DNA of 5,744 bases from Gammaproteobacteria bacterium (GTDB taxonomy: Bacteria > Pseudomonadota > Gammaproteobacteria > Pseudomonadales > Pseudohongiellaceae): contig JAESUV010000091.1 in assembly GCA_016762975.1 (NCBI GenBank), positions 2,138 to 7,881 of the forward strand, in the 5' to 3' direction. This document shows positions 1-5,726 of this stretch, in pieces. The position numbers and the translations under genes are program-made. The notes under the pieces are model-generated. The model saw nothing but the letters and a program-made list of their open reading frames with translations. It was not told the DNA's origin and made no database searches. Position 1 is the stretch's first letter. Every line of letters begins with the position of its first letter.

Positions 1-216
1 AATCGCAAACCTCAAACCACGAAACGAGATTGAGCGCCAGTGGCTATAAGAATTTGCAACCGACAACGTTAACGCCGAGATGGTAATCGGCGCGGGCACA
101 TAAAGCGGATCTATCAGGAAAAGAATGGGAGCCGCGACAATAGCCAAGCCGAAGCCGATTGAACTCTGCACAAACGAGCCAACGAATATTACCAATACGA
201 CTATTGCGATTTCCAT
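1..216 (-). CDS. TauE/SafE-family membrane transporter, N-terminal part (runs off window edge)
   Basis: This reading frame is open from the ATG at 216-214 to the left edge and gives 72 residues with no stop, so the gene continues outside the window. The protein is very hydrophobic: likely membrane segments lie at about residues 3-16, 22-35 and 42-54. The stretch QSSIGFGLAIVAAP (residues 17-30) resembles the first conserved block of the TauE/SafE (sulfite exporter/anion permease) family. Members are inner-membrane proteins, some of which export sulfite or sulfoacetate; the substrate here cannot be told. An in-frame TAA lies three codons upstream, so the start cannot be further out, although the Shine-Dalgarno sequence is weak. 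The gene is transcribed divergently from frmA. The family call is by recalled resemblance; another multi-spanning permease is possible. Confidence 0.75.
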   Translation of the reverse strand, partial: MEIAIVVLVIFVGSFVQSSIGFGLAIVAAPILFLIDPLYVPAPITISALTLSVANSYSHWRSISFRGLRFAI

Positions 217-467
217 AAACGGTTACAGATTAAGTCAGCTCAGCATCGAACTAGCTGATAGTAAAAAGTGGAGTGAACTGGCGCCAGCGTGACCTCTGCA
301 AATGCAAAAAACTTGCACTTCCAGTGAGGACACATAAGCGTAGAGCGATTCTCTTCATGATTGCCATGGCTCACAATTAAGGGCACGATAATACTCGCAT
401 CTAGGGGCAAGCTCCAGCGCCAGACAAGCTCCGCGCAGAGCTTACACAGCCCTATTGACACCCTAAG

Positions 468-496
468 TTGCCGCTGGCGCAGAGGGCTCTTACAAT
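468..496 (+). promoter_or_regulatory. Putative sigma70 promoter of frmA
   Basis: TTGCCG at 468-473 and TACAAT at 491-496 are separated by 17 bp. They match the consensus hexamers at 4/6 and 5/6. Transcription would begin near 503, leaving a leader of about 75 nt that includes the tandem repeats. An exact TTGACA lies at 455-460 but has no -10 at a usable distance. Confidence 0.45.
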
Positions 497-518
497 GCAA
501 GCAATTAGACAATAATTT

Positions 519-566
519 CAGCAACAGTCTCAGCAACAGTTCCAGCAATATTCTCAGTAACAACAA
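519..566 (+). repeat. Four degenerate 12-bp tandem units in the frmA leader
   Basis: The units are CAGCAACAGTCT (519-530), CAGCAACAGTTC (531-542), CAGCAATATTCT (543-554) and CAGTAACAACAA (555-566). The first two differ only in their last two bases, and the array decays towards the gene. It lies downstream of the predicted transcription start and ends exactly where the ribosome-binding site begins, so it would be an unstructured CA-rich mRNA leader. It could be a protein-binding array, a translation enhancer, or a slipped repeat without function. Confidence 0.7.
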
Positions 567-571
567 GGAAG
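559..571 (+). promoter_or_regulatory. frmA ribosome-binding site with adjoining AACAACAA (Hfq/Crc-like) motif
   Basis: AGGAAG at 566-571 is a strong Shine-Dalgarno sequence six bases before the ATG at 578, which fixes the frmA start. Overlapping it by one base is AACAACAA (559-566). This matches the AANAANAA pattern bound by Hfq with Crc in pseudomonads to block translation. Whether this organism has Crc is unknown, so the regulatory reading is an inference. Confidence 0.5.
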
Positions 572-577
572 AAATTC

Positions 578-1684
578 ATGAAATCACGCGCTGCGGTAGC
601 ATTCGAAGCAGGCAAGCCCCTTGAAATCGTCGAAGTCGATTTGGAAGGCCCAAAAGCTGGGGAAGTTCTCGTTGAGATAAAAGCGACTGGCATCTGCCAT
701 ACGGATGCGTTCACCCTGTCAGGCAACGATCCCGAGGGCGCTTTCCCCGCCATACTCGGCCATGAAGGTGCTGGCATTGTTGTCGAAGTCGGCGCTGGTG
801 TTCGCTCGCTGAAGGTTGGCGACACCGTCATTCCACTCTATACACCCGAATGCCGCGAGTGTGATTATTGCCTGAATCCTAAGACAAATCTCTGCCAATC
901 GATACGCGCCACACAGGGTCAGGGGCTGATGCCGGACGGCACAAGCCGCTTCTCTCTTGATGGAAAACCTATCTTGCATTATATGGGGTGCTCTACGTTT
1001 TCCAACTACACGGTATTGCCTGAGATCGCTCTAGCAAAGATTCGCTCGGACGCACCATTCGACAAGGTGTGCTATATCGGCTGCGGCGTCACCACTGGCG
1101 TGGGCGCAGTAGTGTTCGATGCCAAGGTGGAACCCGGTAGCACGGTTGCAGTTTTCGGGCTAGGTGGCATCGGCCTGAATGTTGTCCAGGGAGCAGCGAT
1201 GGTTGGAGCCGACCGAATCATTGGCGTCGACCTCAACGGCGACCGCGAGAAAATCGCCCGTGAATTCGGCATGACAGACTTCATTAACCCAAAGGGCATC
1301 GACGATGTCACTGAGGCTATAATCGAGTTAACCGGCGGTGGCGTAGACTATTCTTTCGAGTGCATAGGCAATACCGCAACCATGCGTCAGGCCCTAGAAT
1401 GCTGCCACAAGGGATGGGGCGAGTCTTTTATCATTGGCGTAGCTGGAGCCGGACAAGAGATCTCCACACGCCCTTTTCAGCTGGTAACCGGCCGCTCGTG
1501 GAAAGGCACCGCCTTTGGAGGCGCACGCGGCCGCAGCGATGTACCCAAAATTGTCGATTGGTATATGGATGGCAAGATCGAGATCGATTCACTCATTACA
1601 CACACGATGCCGCTGGAAGACATCAATAAGGCATTTGATCTCATGCATGAAGGCAAAAGCATTAGATCGGTTGTGCTCTTCTAA
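578..1684 (+). CDS. frmA: S-(hydroxymethyl)glutathione dehydrogenase / class III alcohol dehydrogenase
   Basis: A cytosolic zinc enzyme that oxidises S-(hydroxymethyl)glutathione, formed from formaldehyde and glutathione, to S-formylglutathione with NAD+. Class III members also reduce S-nitrosoglutathione. At 368 residues it has full family length. Visible catalytic zinc ligands are C40, H62 with E63, and C169. The structural zinc set is C92, C95, C98 and C106. The nucleotide fold has GLGGIG at 194-199 followed by D218, the acidic residue expected for NAD(H) preference. R110 in the [17 protein letters not shown] block (109-125) corresponds to the class III arginine that binds the glutathione adduct. 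The start is supported by AGGAAG six bases upstream. A glyoxalase-like gene follows after 61 bp, probably in the same transcript. No frmR-type regulator or S-formylglutathione hydrolase gene is next to it in this window. All key residues are intact. Confidence 0.97.
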   Translation: MKSRAAVAFEAGKPLEIVEVDLEGPKAGEVLVEIKATGICHTDAFTLSGNDPEGAFPAILGHEGAGIVVEVGAGVRSLKVGDTVIPLYTPECRECDYCLNPKTNLCQSIRATQGQGLMPDGTSRFSLDGKPILHYMGCSTFSNYTVLPEIALAKIRSDAPFDKVCYIGCGVTTGVGAVVFDAKVEPGSTVAVFGLGGIGLNVVQGAAMVGADRIIGVDLNGDREKIAREFGMTDFINPKGIDDVTEAIIELTGGGVDYSFECIGNTATMRQALECCHKGWGESFIIGVAGAGQEISTRPFQLVTGRSWKGTAFGGARGRSDVPKIVDWYMDGKIEIDSLITHTMPLEDINKAFDLMHEGKSIRSVVLF

Positions 1685-1745
1685 GTAGCCACTCTAACAA
1701 TCCGTTCACAAACCCGTTTTTAACACCATTAGGCGAGTAATCTGT

Positions 1746-2165
1746 ATGAAATACCTTCACACAATGGTCCGAGTACGTGACCTAGATAAGTCTTTGGAGT
1801 TCTACTGCGAGCACTTAGGCCTCAAACAACTTCAGCGCCGCGATTTCGAGGAAGCCAGATTTAGCCTGGTGTTTCTCGCCGCCGAGGGCGATGAAGATGC
1901 ACAGGTGGAACTCACCTATAACTGGGATCCTGAAGAGTATGAAGAGGGCCGTAATTTTGGTCACCTGGCCTACTCTGTAGACAACATCTACGACACTTGC
2001 CAGAAACTAATGGATGCCGGTGTCACTATCAATCGACCGCCGCGCGATGGCCATATGGCGTTTATTCGATCGCCGGATAATATCTCGATCGAACTCCTGC
2101 AGCGAGGCGACGCACTGCCGGCTATCGAGCCGTGGAAGAGCATGGAAAACAGCGGTAAGTGGTAG
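1746..2165 (+). CDS. gloA: VOC-superfamily glyoxalase I-like protein (lactoylglutathione lyase family)
   Basis: A small metalloprotein of the vicinal oxygen chelate fold. Glyoxalase I isomerises the hemithioacetal of methylglyoxal and glutathione to S-lactoylglutathione. The sequence has two beta-alpha-beta-beta-beta modules (about 3-57 and 71-117). The four expected metal ligands are H5 (in YLHTMVRV), E55 (in QVELTYNW), H73 (in [10 protein letters not shown]) and E116 (in ISIELLQ). Compared with recalled E. coli GloA, the second half is about five residues shorter between ligands three and four, where E. coli has a glycine-rich GGTT loop. It adds a C-terminal tail ending ENSGKW. It may therefore be a glyoxalase I paralogue with another glutathione-aldehyde substrate. 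AGGCGAG (1731-1737), eight bases upstream, supports the start. Its place 61 bp after frmA suggests a shared role in aldehyde detoxification. The symbol is tentative; the fold call is firm. Confidence 0.88.
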   Translation: MKYLHTMVRVRDLDKSLEFYCEHLGLKQLQRRDFEEARFSLVFLAAEGDEDAQVELTYNWDPEEYEEGRNFGHLAYSVDNIYDTCQKLMDAGVTINRPPRDGHMAFIRSPDNISIELLQRGDALPAIEPWKSMENSGKW

Positions 2166-2184
2166 CTATAATCGCCTGCCGAGC

Positions 2185-2213
2185 TTGAGCTAAACTGGCC
2201 GCTCGTTTATCAT
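2185..2213 (+). promoter_or_regulatory. Putative sigma70 promoter of folD
   Basis: TTGAGC (2185-2190) and TATCAT (2208-2213) are 17 bp apart and match the consensus at 4/6 and 5/6. The start point would be near 2220, giving a leader of about 74 nt. A second candidate is an exact TATAAT at 2167-2172 just past the gloA stop, with TGGAAA (2143-2148) 18 bp upstream. Either would make folD and the aminotransferase a separate unit from frmA-gloA. Confidence 0.5.
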
Positions 2214-2293
2214 AGAGTCACTTCGAAATACGCTATTCCCAGCGACGCACATCATGCGCGCCAGGGTACCTCTAAAGCACTGGAAAGATCACT

Positions 2294-3166
2294 ATGCAAC
2301 TACTTGATGGCAAGTCTTGCTCGGCGGAAATTCGCCAAGAAATAGCCCAGACCGTCTCTGAAATTAAAGCCAGCGGCCAGCGCGTGCCTCACCTCGCGGC
2401 GGTACTCGTCGGAAATGACGGCGCGTCGCAAAACTATGTAGCCTTCAAGGTAAAAGACTGTGCTGAGGTAGGTTTCGAGTCAACCACGATCCGTTTTGAG
2501 GACACAATTAGCGAGCAAGAGCTGCTCGCCAAAGTCGATGAGCTAAACAACAACGATGCGATCGATGGTTTTATAGTTCAATTGCCACTGCCTAAGCATA
2601 TTGATGAAAACAAGATCATCTTGGCAATCGACCCTTCCAAGGATGTCGACGGTTTTTGCCCCGAAAACGTGGGCCGCCTGAGTCTAGGCCTACCCACTTT
2701 TATATCGGCTACACCCAATGGCATCATGGAACTGTTAAAGCGCTATGAGATAGATACCGAAGGAAAGCATTGTGTGGTGCTAGGCCGTAGTAACATTGTG
2801 GGCACGCCCATGGCAGTATTGATGTCGCGCAATACCAATCCAGGCAACGCGACCGTTACCATCGCTCATAGCAGAACAAAAAACCTCACTGCACTTTGCG
2901 CTAGCGCCGACATACTAATCGTCGCTATTGGCAAGACAGAATTCGTCACCGCTGACATGGTAAAAGAAGGCGCTGTTGTTATCGACGTAGGCCAGACCCG
3001 AGTCGCTGATGACACGAAGAAATCAGGTTTTAGAAACGTAGGCGATGTTGATTTCGAGAACGTGAAAGACAAGTGCTCCTACATCACTTACGTAACCGGA
3101 GGGGTAGGTCCTATGACTCGCGCCTCTTTGCTGCAAAACACCCTCAAAGCCCACCAGAGAAGATAG
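2294..3166 (+). CDS. folD: Bifunctional methylenetetrahydrofolate dehydrogenase / methenyltetrahydrofolate cyclohydrolase
   Basis: A cytosolic enzyme that interconverts 5,10-methylene-, 5,10-methenyl- and 10-formyl-tetrahydrofolate, supplying one-carbon units for purines and formyl-methionine. At 290 residues it is of normal length. The catalytic Y48 and K52 (YxxxK), Q96 in VQLPLP and D119 in KDVDGF are present. The NADP loop reads [10 protein letters not shown] (164-173). The protein resembles recalled Bacteroidota FolD sequences more than E. coli FolD: note [14 protein letters not shown] (138-151), [14 protein letters not shown] (157-170), SRTKNL (193-198) and [15 protein letters not shown] (243-257). 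The highly conserved TPVPGGVGPMT block reads [11 protein letters not shown] (265-275), so both prolines are replaced (Y266, T268). The usual histidine after KDVDGF is C122. The ribosome-binding site is modest (GGAAAGA, 2282-2288). The next gene begins ten bases after the stop, so the two are almost certainly co-transcribed. Confidence 0.96.
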   Translation: MQLLDGKSCSAEIRQEIAQTVSEIKASGQRVPHLAAVLVGNDGASQNYVAFKVKDCAEVGFESTTIRFEDTISEQELLAKVDELNNNDAIDGFIVQLPLPKHIDENKIILAIDPSKDVDGFCPENVGRLSLGLPTFISATPNGIMELLKRYEIDTEGKHCVVLGRSNIVGTPMAVLMSRNTNPGNATVTIAHSRTKNLTALCASADILIVAIGKTEFVTADMVKEGAVVIDVGQTRVADDTKKSGFRNVGDVDFENVKDKCSYITYVTGGVGPMTRASLLQNTLKAHQRR

Positions 3167-3176
3167 AGTAAATATC

Positions 3177-4373
3177 ATGCTTCAGTCACTTCAAGCTCTT
3201 CCCGCAGATCCCATTCTGGGACTCATGGCCAGCTACCGCGCCGACAACAATCCTAAGAAAATCGATTTGGGAATCGGCGTTTACAAAAACGAAACTGGCG
3301 ATACGCCAGTAATGACGGCGGTGAAAAAAGCCGAGGGCATGATCCTCAAATCACAGACGACAAAAAGTTACGTAGGCCCAACTGGCGCTGCCGGCTACAA
3401 CGCGGCAGTGGCAGAATTGTTACTGGGGAAATCTCTCAATGACAGCCTAGGCAAGCGACGGGTTACCGTGCAGTCACCCGGTGGCTGCGGCGGCTTGCGG
3501 CTCGCCGCCGAATTCATTAAAGCAGCTAACCCCAATGCTACTGTCTGGGTAAGCAATCCGACCTGGGCAAACCACGTTCCTCTGCTAGCTTCTGCGGGAC
3601 TGAAGATCGCTGAATATCCCTACTACGACTACGACAGTCATAGCGTGAAATTCGACGCGATGATTGAATGTCTCAGCAAAATTGATAGCGGCGATATCGT
3701 CTTACTACATGGCTGCTGTCATAACCCTTGTGGCGCCGATCTAAGCCAGGAGCAGTGGCGACAAGTTCGAGACGTCGCACTGAAGCAGGGCTTTACCGTG
3801 TTTATCGACCTCGCTTATCAGGGATTGGGAGACGGTCTTGAAGAAGATGTTTACGGCACCCGTCTGCTCGCCGAGGCCTTGCCCGAATTAATCGTGGTCA
3901 GCTCCTGCTCAAAGAACTTTGGGCTATACCGTGAACGCACCGGTGCGATGACGCTGATCTGCGATAACGATGCCGCGGCTTTCGTGGCTACCACACAGAT
4001 TGCCGGCGCTGCGAGAGCGATGTATTCAATGCCACCTGATCACGGTGCCGCCGTCGTCCAACTGATTCTTTCGAATGACGAATTGCGCACGGAATGGGAT
4101 GCCGAATTAACCGAGATGCGTGATCGCATAAACGGTCTACGCTGCCAATTCGTCAAGCAGATTCAATCTATTGGCATTGAGCAGGATTTTAGCTTTATTG
4201 AGAGAGAGAAAGGCATGTTCTCTTTCCTCGGAGTGGATGTGGATCAGGTCCAGACGCTGGTCAATGACTACAGCATTTATCTCGTTAACTCTAGTCGCAT
4301 CAACGTAGCAGGCATTAATGATAGCAATATAGAGTATCTGGCCAATAGCCTCGCTACGGTGCTGAAAGCCTAG
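3177..4373 (+). CDS. tyrB: Class I aspartate/tyrosine/aromatic aminotransferase
   Basis: A cytosolic PLP enzyme that moves amino groups between glutamate/2-oxoglutarate and oxaloacetate or aromatic keto acids (phenylpyruvate, 4-hydroxyphenylpyruvate). At 398 residues it matches AspC/TyrB in length, and key residues fall at E. coli AspC sequence positions: W130, N183, D211, Y214, the PLP lysine K246 in SCSKNFGLYRER, R254, and R374, which binds the alpha-carboxylate. R280 in RAMYSMPPDHG corresponds to the arginine that holds the substrate side-chain carboxylate, so dicarboxylic substrates should be accepted. Two oddities are GGCGG at 102-106, where the family usually has GGTGA (a phosphate-binding threonine is now C104), and NPCG at 183-186 instead of NPTG. 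It follows folD by ten bases and has only a weak GAG ribosome-binding site overlapping the folD stop, which suggests translational coupling. The gene converges on a DAHP synthase, which suits an aromatic role. The symbol is tentative, and aspC is the alternative. Confidence 0.9.
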   Translation: MLQSLQALPADPILGLMASYRADNNPKKIDLGIGVYKNETGDTPVMTAVKKAEGMILKSQTTKSYVGPTGAAGYNAAVAELLLGKSLNDSLGKRRVTVQSPGGCGGLRLAAEFIKAANPNATVWVSNPTWANHVPLLASAGLKIAEYPYYDYDSHSVKFDAMIECLSKIDSGDIVLLHGCCHNPCGADLSQEQWRQVRDVALKQGFTVFIDLAYQGLGDGLEEDVYGTRLLAEALPELIVVSSCSKNFGLYRERTGAMTLICDNDAAAFVATTQIAGAARAMYSMPPDHGAAVVQLILSNDELRTEWDAELTEMRDRINGLRCQFVKQIQSIGIEQDFSFIEREKGMFSFLGVDVDQVQTLVNDYSIYLVNSSRINVAGINDSNIEYLANSLATVLKA

Positions 4374-4419
4374 CAACAGCTTCCGCCTTATACTTCTTGC
4401 GCAGGTCTAGCGCGATAAC

Positions 4420-4504
4420 GGGGACAGCCCCCCATTAGTTGTACATGCCCACTAGTGCGCATGTACAACTAATCGATAACTACAACTATTGGGGGTCTGT
4501 CCTC
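4420..4504. repeat. 85-bp nested palindromic element (REP/RAYT- or MITE-like), possible bidirectional terminator
   Basis: The outer arms 4420-4443 (beginning GGGGACAGCCCCCC) and 4481-4504 (ending GGGGGTCTGTCCTC) are inverted copies that pair at 21 of 24 positions, plus one G-T. Inside lies a second palindrome, 4434-4473: 15-bp perfect arms ATTAGTTGTACATGC (4434-4448) and GCATGTACAACTAAT (4459-4473) around a centre holding CACTAGTG. The outer and inner stems share the left segment, so only one of them can form fully at a time. The element fills most of the 140-bp gap between two converging genes and starts 47 bp past one stop. G-rich GGGGACAG/CTGTCC ends with a long palindrome recall elements mobilised by IS200-like RAYT transposases, but no transposase is present here. 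There is no long T-run, so termination is only a likely side role. No clear target duplication flanks it. Confidence 0.8.
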
Positions 4505-4513
4505 TGAACTTAA

Positions 4514-5590
4514 CTAGACTGCGCGAGACTTCAGAGATTTCGAAAGTGATCCCGCGAAGTCTCTAAGCAATGTCTCTGTAGTTGACCAGTCGATACAGGC
4601 GTCGGTAATAGACACGCCGTATCTCAAATCATCTAGGTCGTCAGGAATCGGCTGATTGCCCTCCTCCAGGTTACTCTCGACCATAACGCCGATGATAGAC
4701 TTATTACCATCATTGATCTGCTGCGCGATCTCATCCAAAACCAGTTTCTGATTGCGGTGATCCTTGTTCGAGTTACCATGGCTGCAGTCGATCATGACAT
4801 TCTCTGCCAAACCCGCCTTCTGCAACTCCTCTTCGCAGGCCGCTACGCTAGCAGCGTCATAATTGGGTGACTTGCCCCCTCTAAGAATAATATGGCAATG
4901 CGGGTTTCCCCCTGTTCTGAACATGGCGACCTTGCCCTGTTCTGTCACACTGATAAAACTGTTTGTTGCGGATGCAGAGCGAATTGCGTTTACCGCCACC
5001 ATCACCCCCCCATCGACATTATTCTTGAATCCAACCGCCGATGAAATACCGCTAGAAAGTTTTCTGTGAGTCGGGGATTCTGTAGTCCGCGCACCTATCG
5101 CCGTCCAACTCACTAAATCTTGTAGGTACTGTGGCGTAATTAGATCCAATGCCTCAATGCCGATAGGCAGTCCTATTTCGGCTATATCCAGCATCAGGCG
5201 CCTACCGATACGTAAGCCGTGGTCGATCTTGTGACTGCCATCGAGATGCGGGTCATAGATTAGTCCTTCCCAACCAATAGCTGTTCGTGGCTTCTCGAAA
5301 TAGACGCGCATCACAATCAATAACTCATTCGACAACTCATCTGCTAAAGTCTTCAGACGCCGTGCGTATTCAAGCGCCTCGGTAGGACTGTGGATGGAAC
5401 ACGGCCCAACGATGACGATCAACCTCGGATCGGTACGCTCGAGAATGCCTTTGACCGAGCGATGGCCATTTTCCACCGTCTCCAGCGCCTTGCCTTCTAG
5501 AGAAAACTCGCTCTTGAGTGCCGCTGGCGAGGCCAATTCCTCATGGCCAATAATATGAAGATTGTCGACTTCTGTGATGCGCTCTGTCAT
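4514..5590 (-). CDS. aroF: 3-deoxy-7-phosphoheptulonate (DAHP) synthase, class I alpha, AroF-like
   Basis: Catalyses the first step of the shikimate pathway, condensing phosphoenolpyruvate with erythrose 4-phosphate in the cytosol. At 358 residues it matches the E. coli AroF/AroG/AroH family. The metal ligands are C64 in GPCSIH, H271 in CSHGN, E305 in MVESN and D330 in TDAC. PEP and phosphate contacts are R95, K100 and R102 (KPRT), R168 in GARTTES, K189 and R237 in LRGGK. Among the E. coli isozymes, DCSHGNSNKD (268-277) and VDNLHI (8-13) resemble the tyrosine-sensitive AroF. N10 aligns with AroF Asn8, a residue linked to tyrosine feedback, where AroG has Asp. Unusual points are TESP (170-173) for TESQ and FKNNVDGG (188-195) for FKNGTDG. 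AAGG lies seven bases before the ATG. The gene is monocistronic as far as can be seen. The enzyme call is firm; the isozyme assignment is inferred. Confidence 0.95.
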   Translation of the reverse strand: MTERITEVDNLHIIGHEELASPAALKSEFSLEGKALETVENGHRSVKGILERTDPRLIVIVGPCSIHSPTEALEYARRLKTLADELSNELLIVMRVYFEKPRTAIGWEGLIYDPHLDGSHKIDHGLRIGRRLMLDIAEIGLPIGIEALDLITPQYLQDLVSWTAIGARTTESPTHRKLSSGISSAVGFKNNVDGGVMVAVNAIRSASATNSFISVTEQGKVAMFRTGGNPHCHIILRGGKSPNYDAASVAACEEELQKAGLAENVMIDCSHGNSNKDHRNQKLVLDEIAQQINDGNKSIIGVMVESNLEEGNQPIPDDLDDLRYGVSITDACIDWSTTETLLRDFAGSLSKSLKSRAV

Positions 5591-5622
5591 TGCCGTGCCT
5601 TAATGCTTTTTTAGGATTCCGG

Positions 5623-5650
5623 ATTATGGTTGAAAATAGCTACTATTCAA
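5623..5650 (-). promoter_or_regulatory. Putative sigma70 promoter of the DAHP synthase gene
   Basis: Reading leftward, TTGAAT (5650-5645) and CATAAT (5628-5623) are 16 bp apart and match the consensus at 4/6 and 5/6. Transcription would start near 5616, giving a short leader of about 26 nt before the ATG. That leaves little room for an attenuator, so control is more likely by a DNA-binding regulator and by feedback on the enzyme. Confidence 0.5.
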
Positions 5651-5690
5651 AGCCTTATCGCTAAATTGTAGTGCCGTATTGCTGACTAGC

Positions 5691-5726
5691 GCAGTGCTGT
5701 TTACAGGAGCACTGCTATTCTGTAAA
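5691..5726. promoter_or_regulatory. Inverted repeat upstream of aroF, possible operator
   Basis: GCAGTGCT (5691-5698) and AGCACTGC (5708-5715) are perfect 8-bp arms around a 9-base spacer that contains TTTACA (5700-5705). A TGTAAA follows at 5721-5726. TTTACA and TGTAAA are half-sites of the TyrR box, but their order and spacing differ from the canonical TGTAAA-N6-TTTACA, so a TyrR site is only suggested. It lies about 75-110 bp upstream of the predicted start and has no T-run to make it a terminator. Confidence 0.35.

Larger units (their letters stand above)
217..577. other. Divergent intergenic region (361 bp) between transporter and frmA
   Basis: No convincing gene is present. Open frames on both strands here are low-complexity readings of the CAGCAA repeats or overlap the frmA start. 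The region holds a plausible frmA promoter (468-496), a 12-bp tandem repeat (519-566) and the frmA ribosome-binding site. It also holds a perfect 10-bp palindrome CTGGCGCCAG at 278-287 and a small inverted repeat TCAGCT (235-240)/AGCTGA (253-258). I found no well-spaced -35/-10 pair for the leftward transporter gene. Confidence 0.7.

Noticed and set aside
1..216. Possibility that the transporter fragment is a pseudogene
   Set aside because: The frame is open up to the window edge with a clean start, so it is cut by the window rather than broken.
235..258. TCAGCT/AGCTGA inverted repeat before the transporter gene
   Set aside because: Six-base arms with a 12-base loop are too short to separate from chance, and no promoter next to it could be defined.
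303..317. Small inverted repeat TGCAA-N5-TTGCA
   Set aside because: Five-base arms in an A-rich stretch, with no link to a promoter or gene end.
455..460. Exact TTGACA -35 hexamer upstream of frmA
   Set aside because: No acceptable -10 lies 15-19 bp downstream; TACAAT is 30 bp away. The pair TTGCCG-N17-TACAAT is better spaced.
240..566. Leftward 108-residue open frame with a leucine-rich start
   Set aside because: Its leucine-rich part is the antisense of the CAGCAA tandem repeats. It begins with a TTG that has no ribosome-binding site, covers the frmA promoter and resembles no family I know.
361..624. Rightward 87-residue open frame with Asn/Ser repeats overlapping the frmA start
   Set aside because: The Asn/Ser repetition is only the 12-bp array read in one frame. 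It runs out of frame into the well-supported frmA start and lacks a Shine-Dalgarno sequence.
2180..2205. CGAGC/GCTCG stem followed by TTT after gloA, as a possible terminator
   Set aside because: The stem is only five base pairs with a 16-base loop and only three T, and it overlaps a better promoter reading for folD.
4399..4413. GCGC-N7-GCGC mini-hairpin just before the nested palindrome
   Set aside because: Four-base self-complementary arms; too weak to call a terminator beside the much stronger structure next to it.
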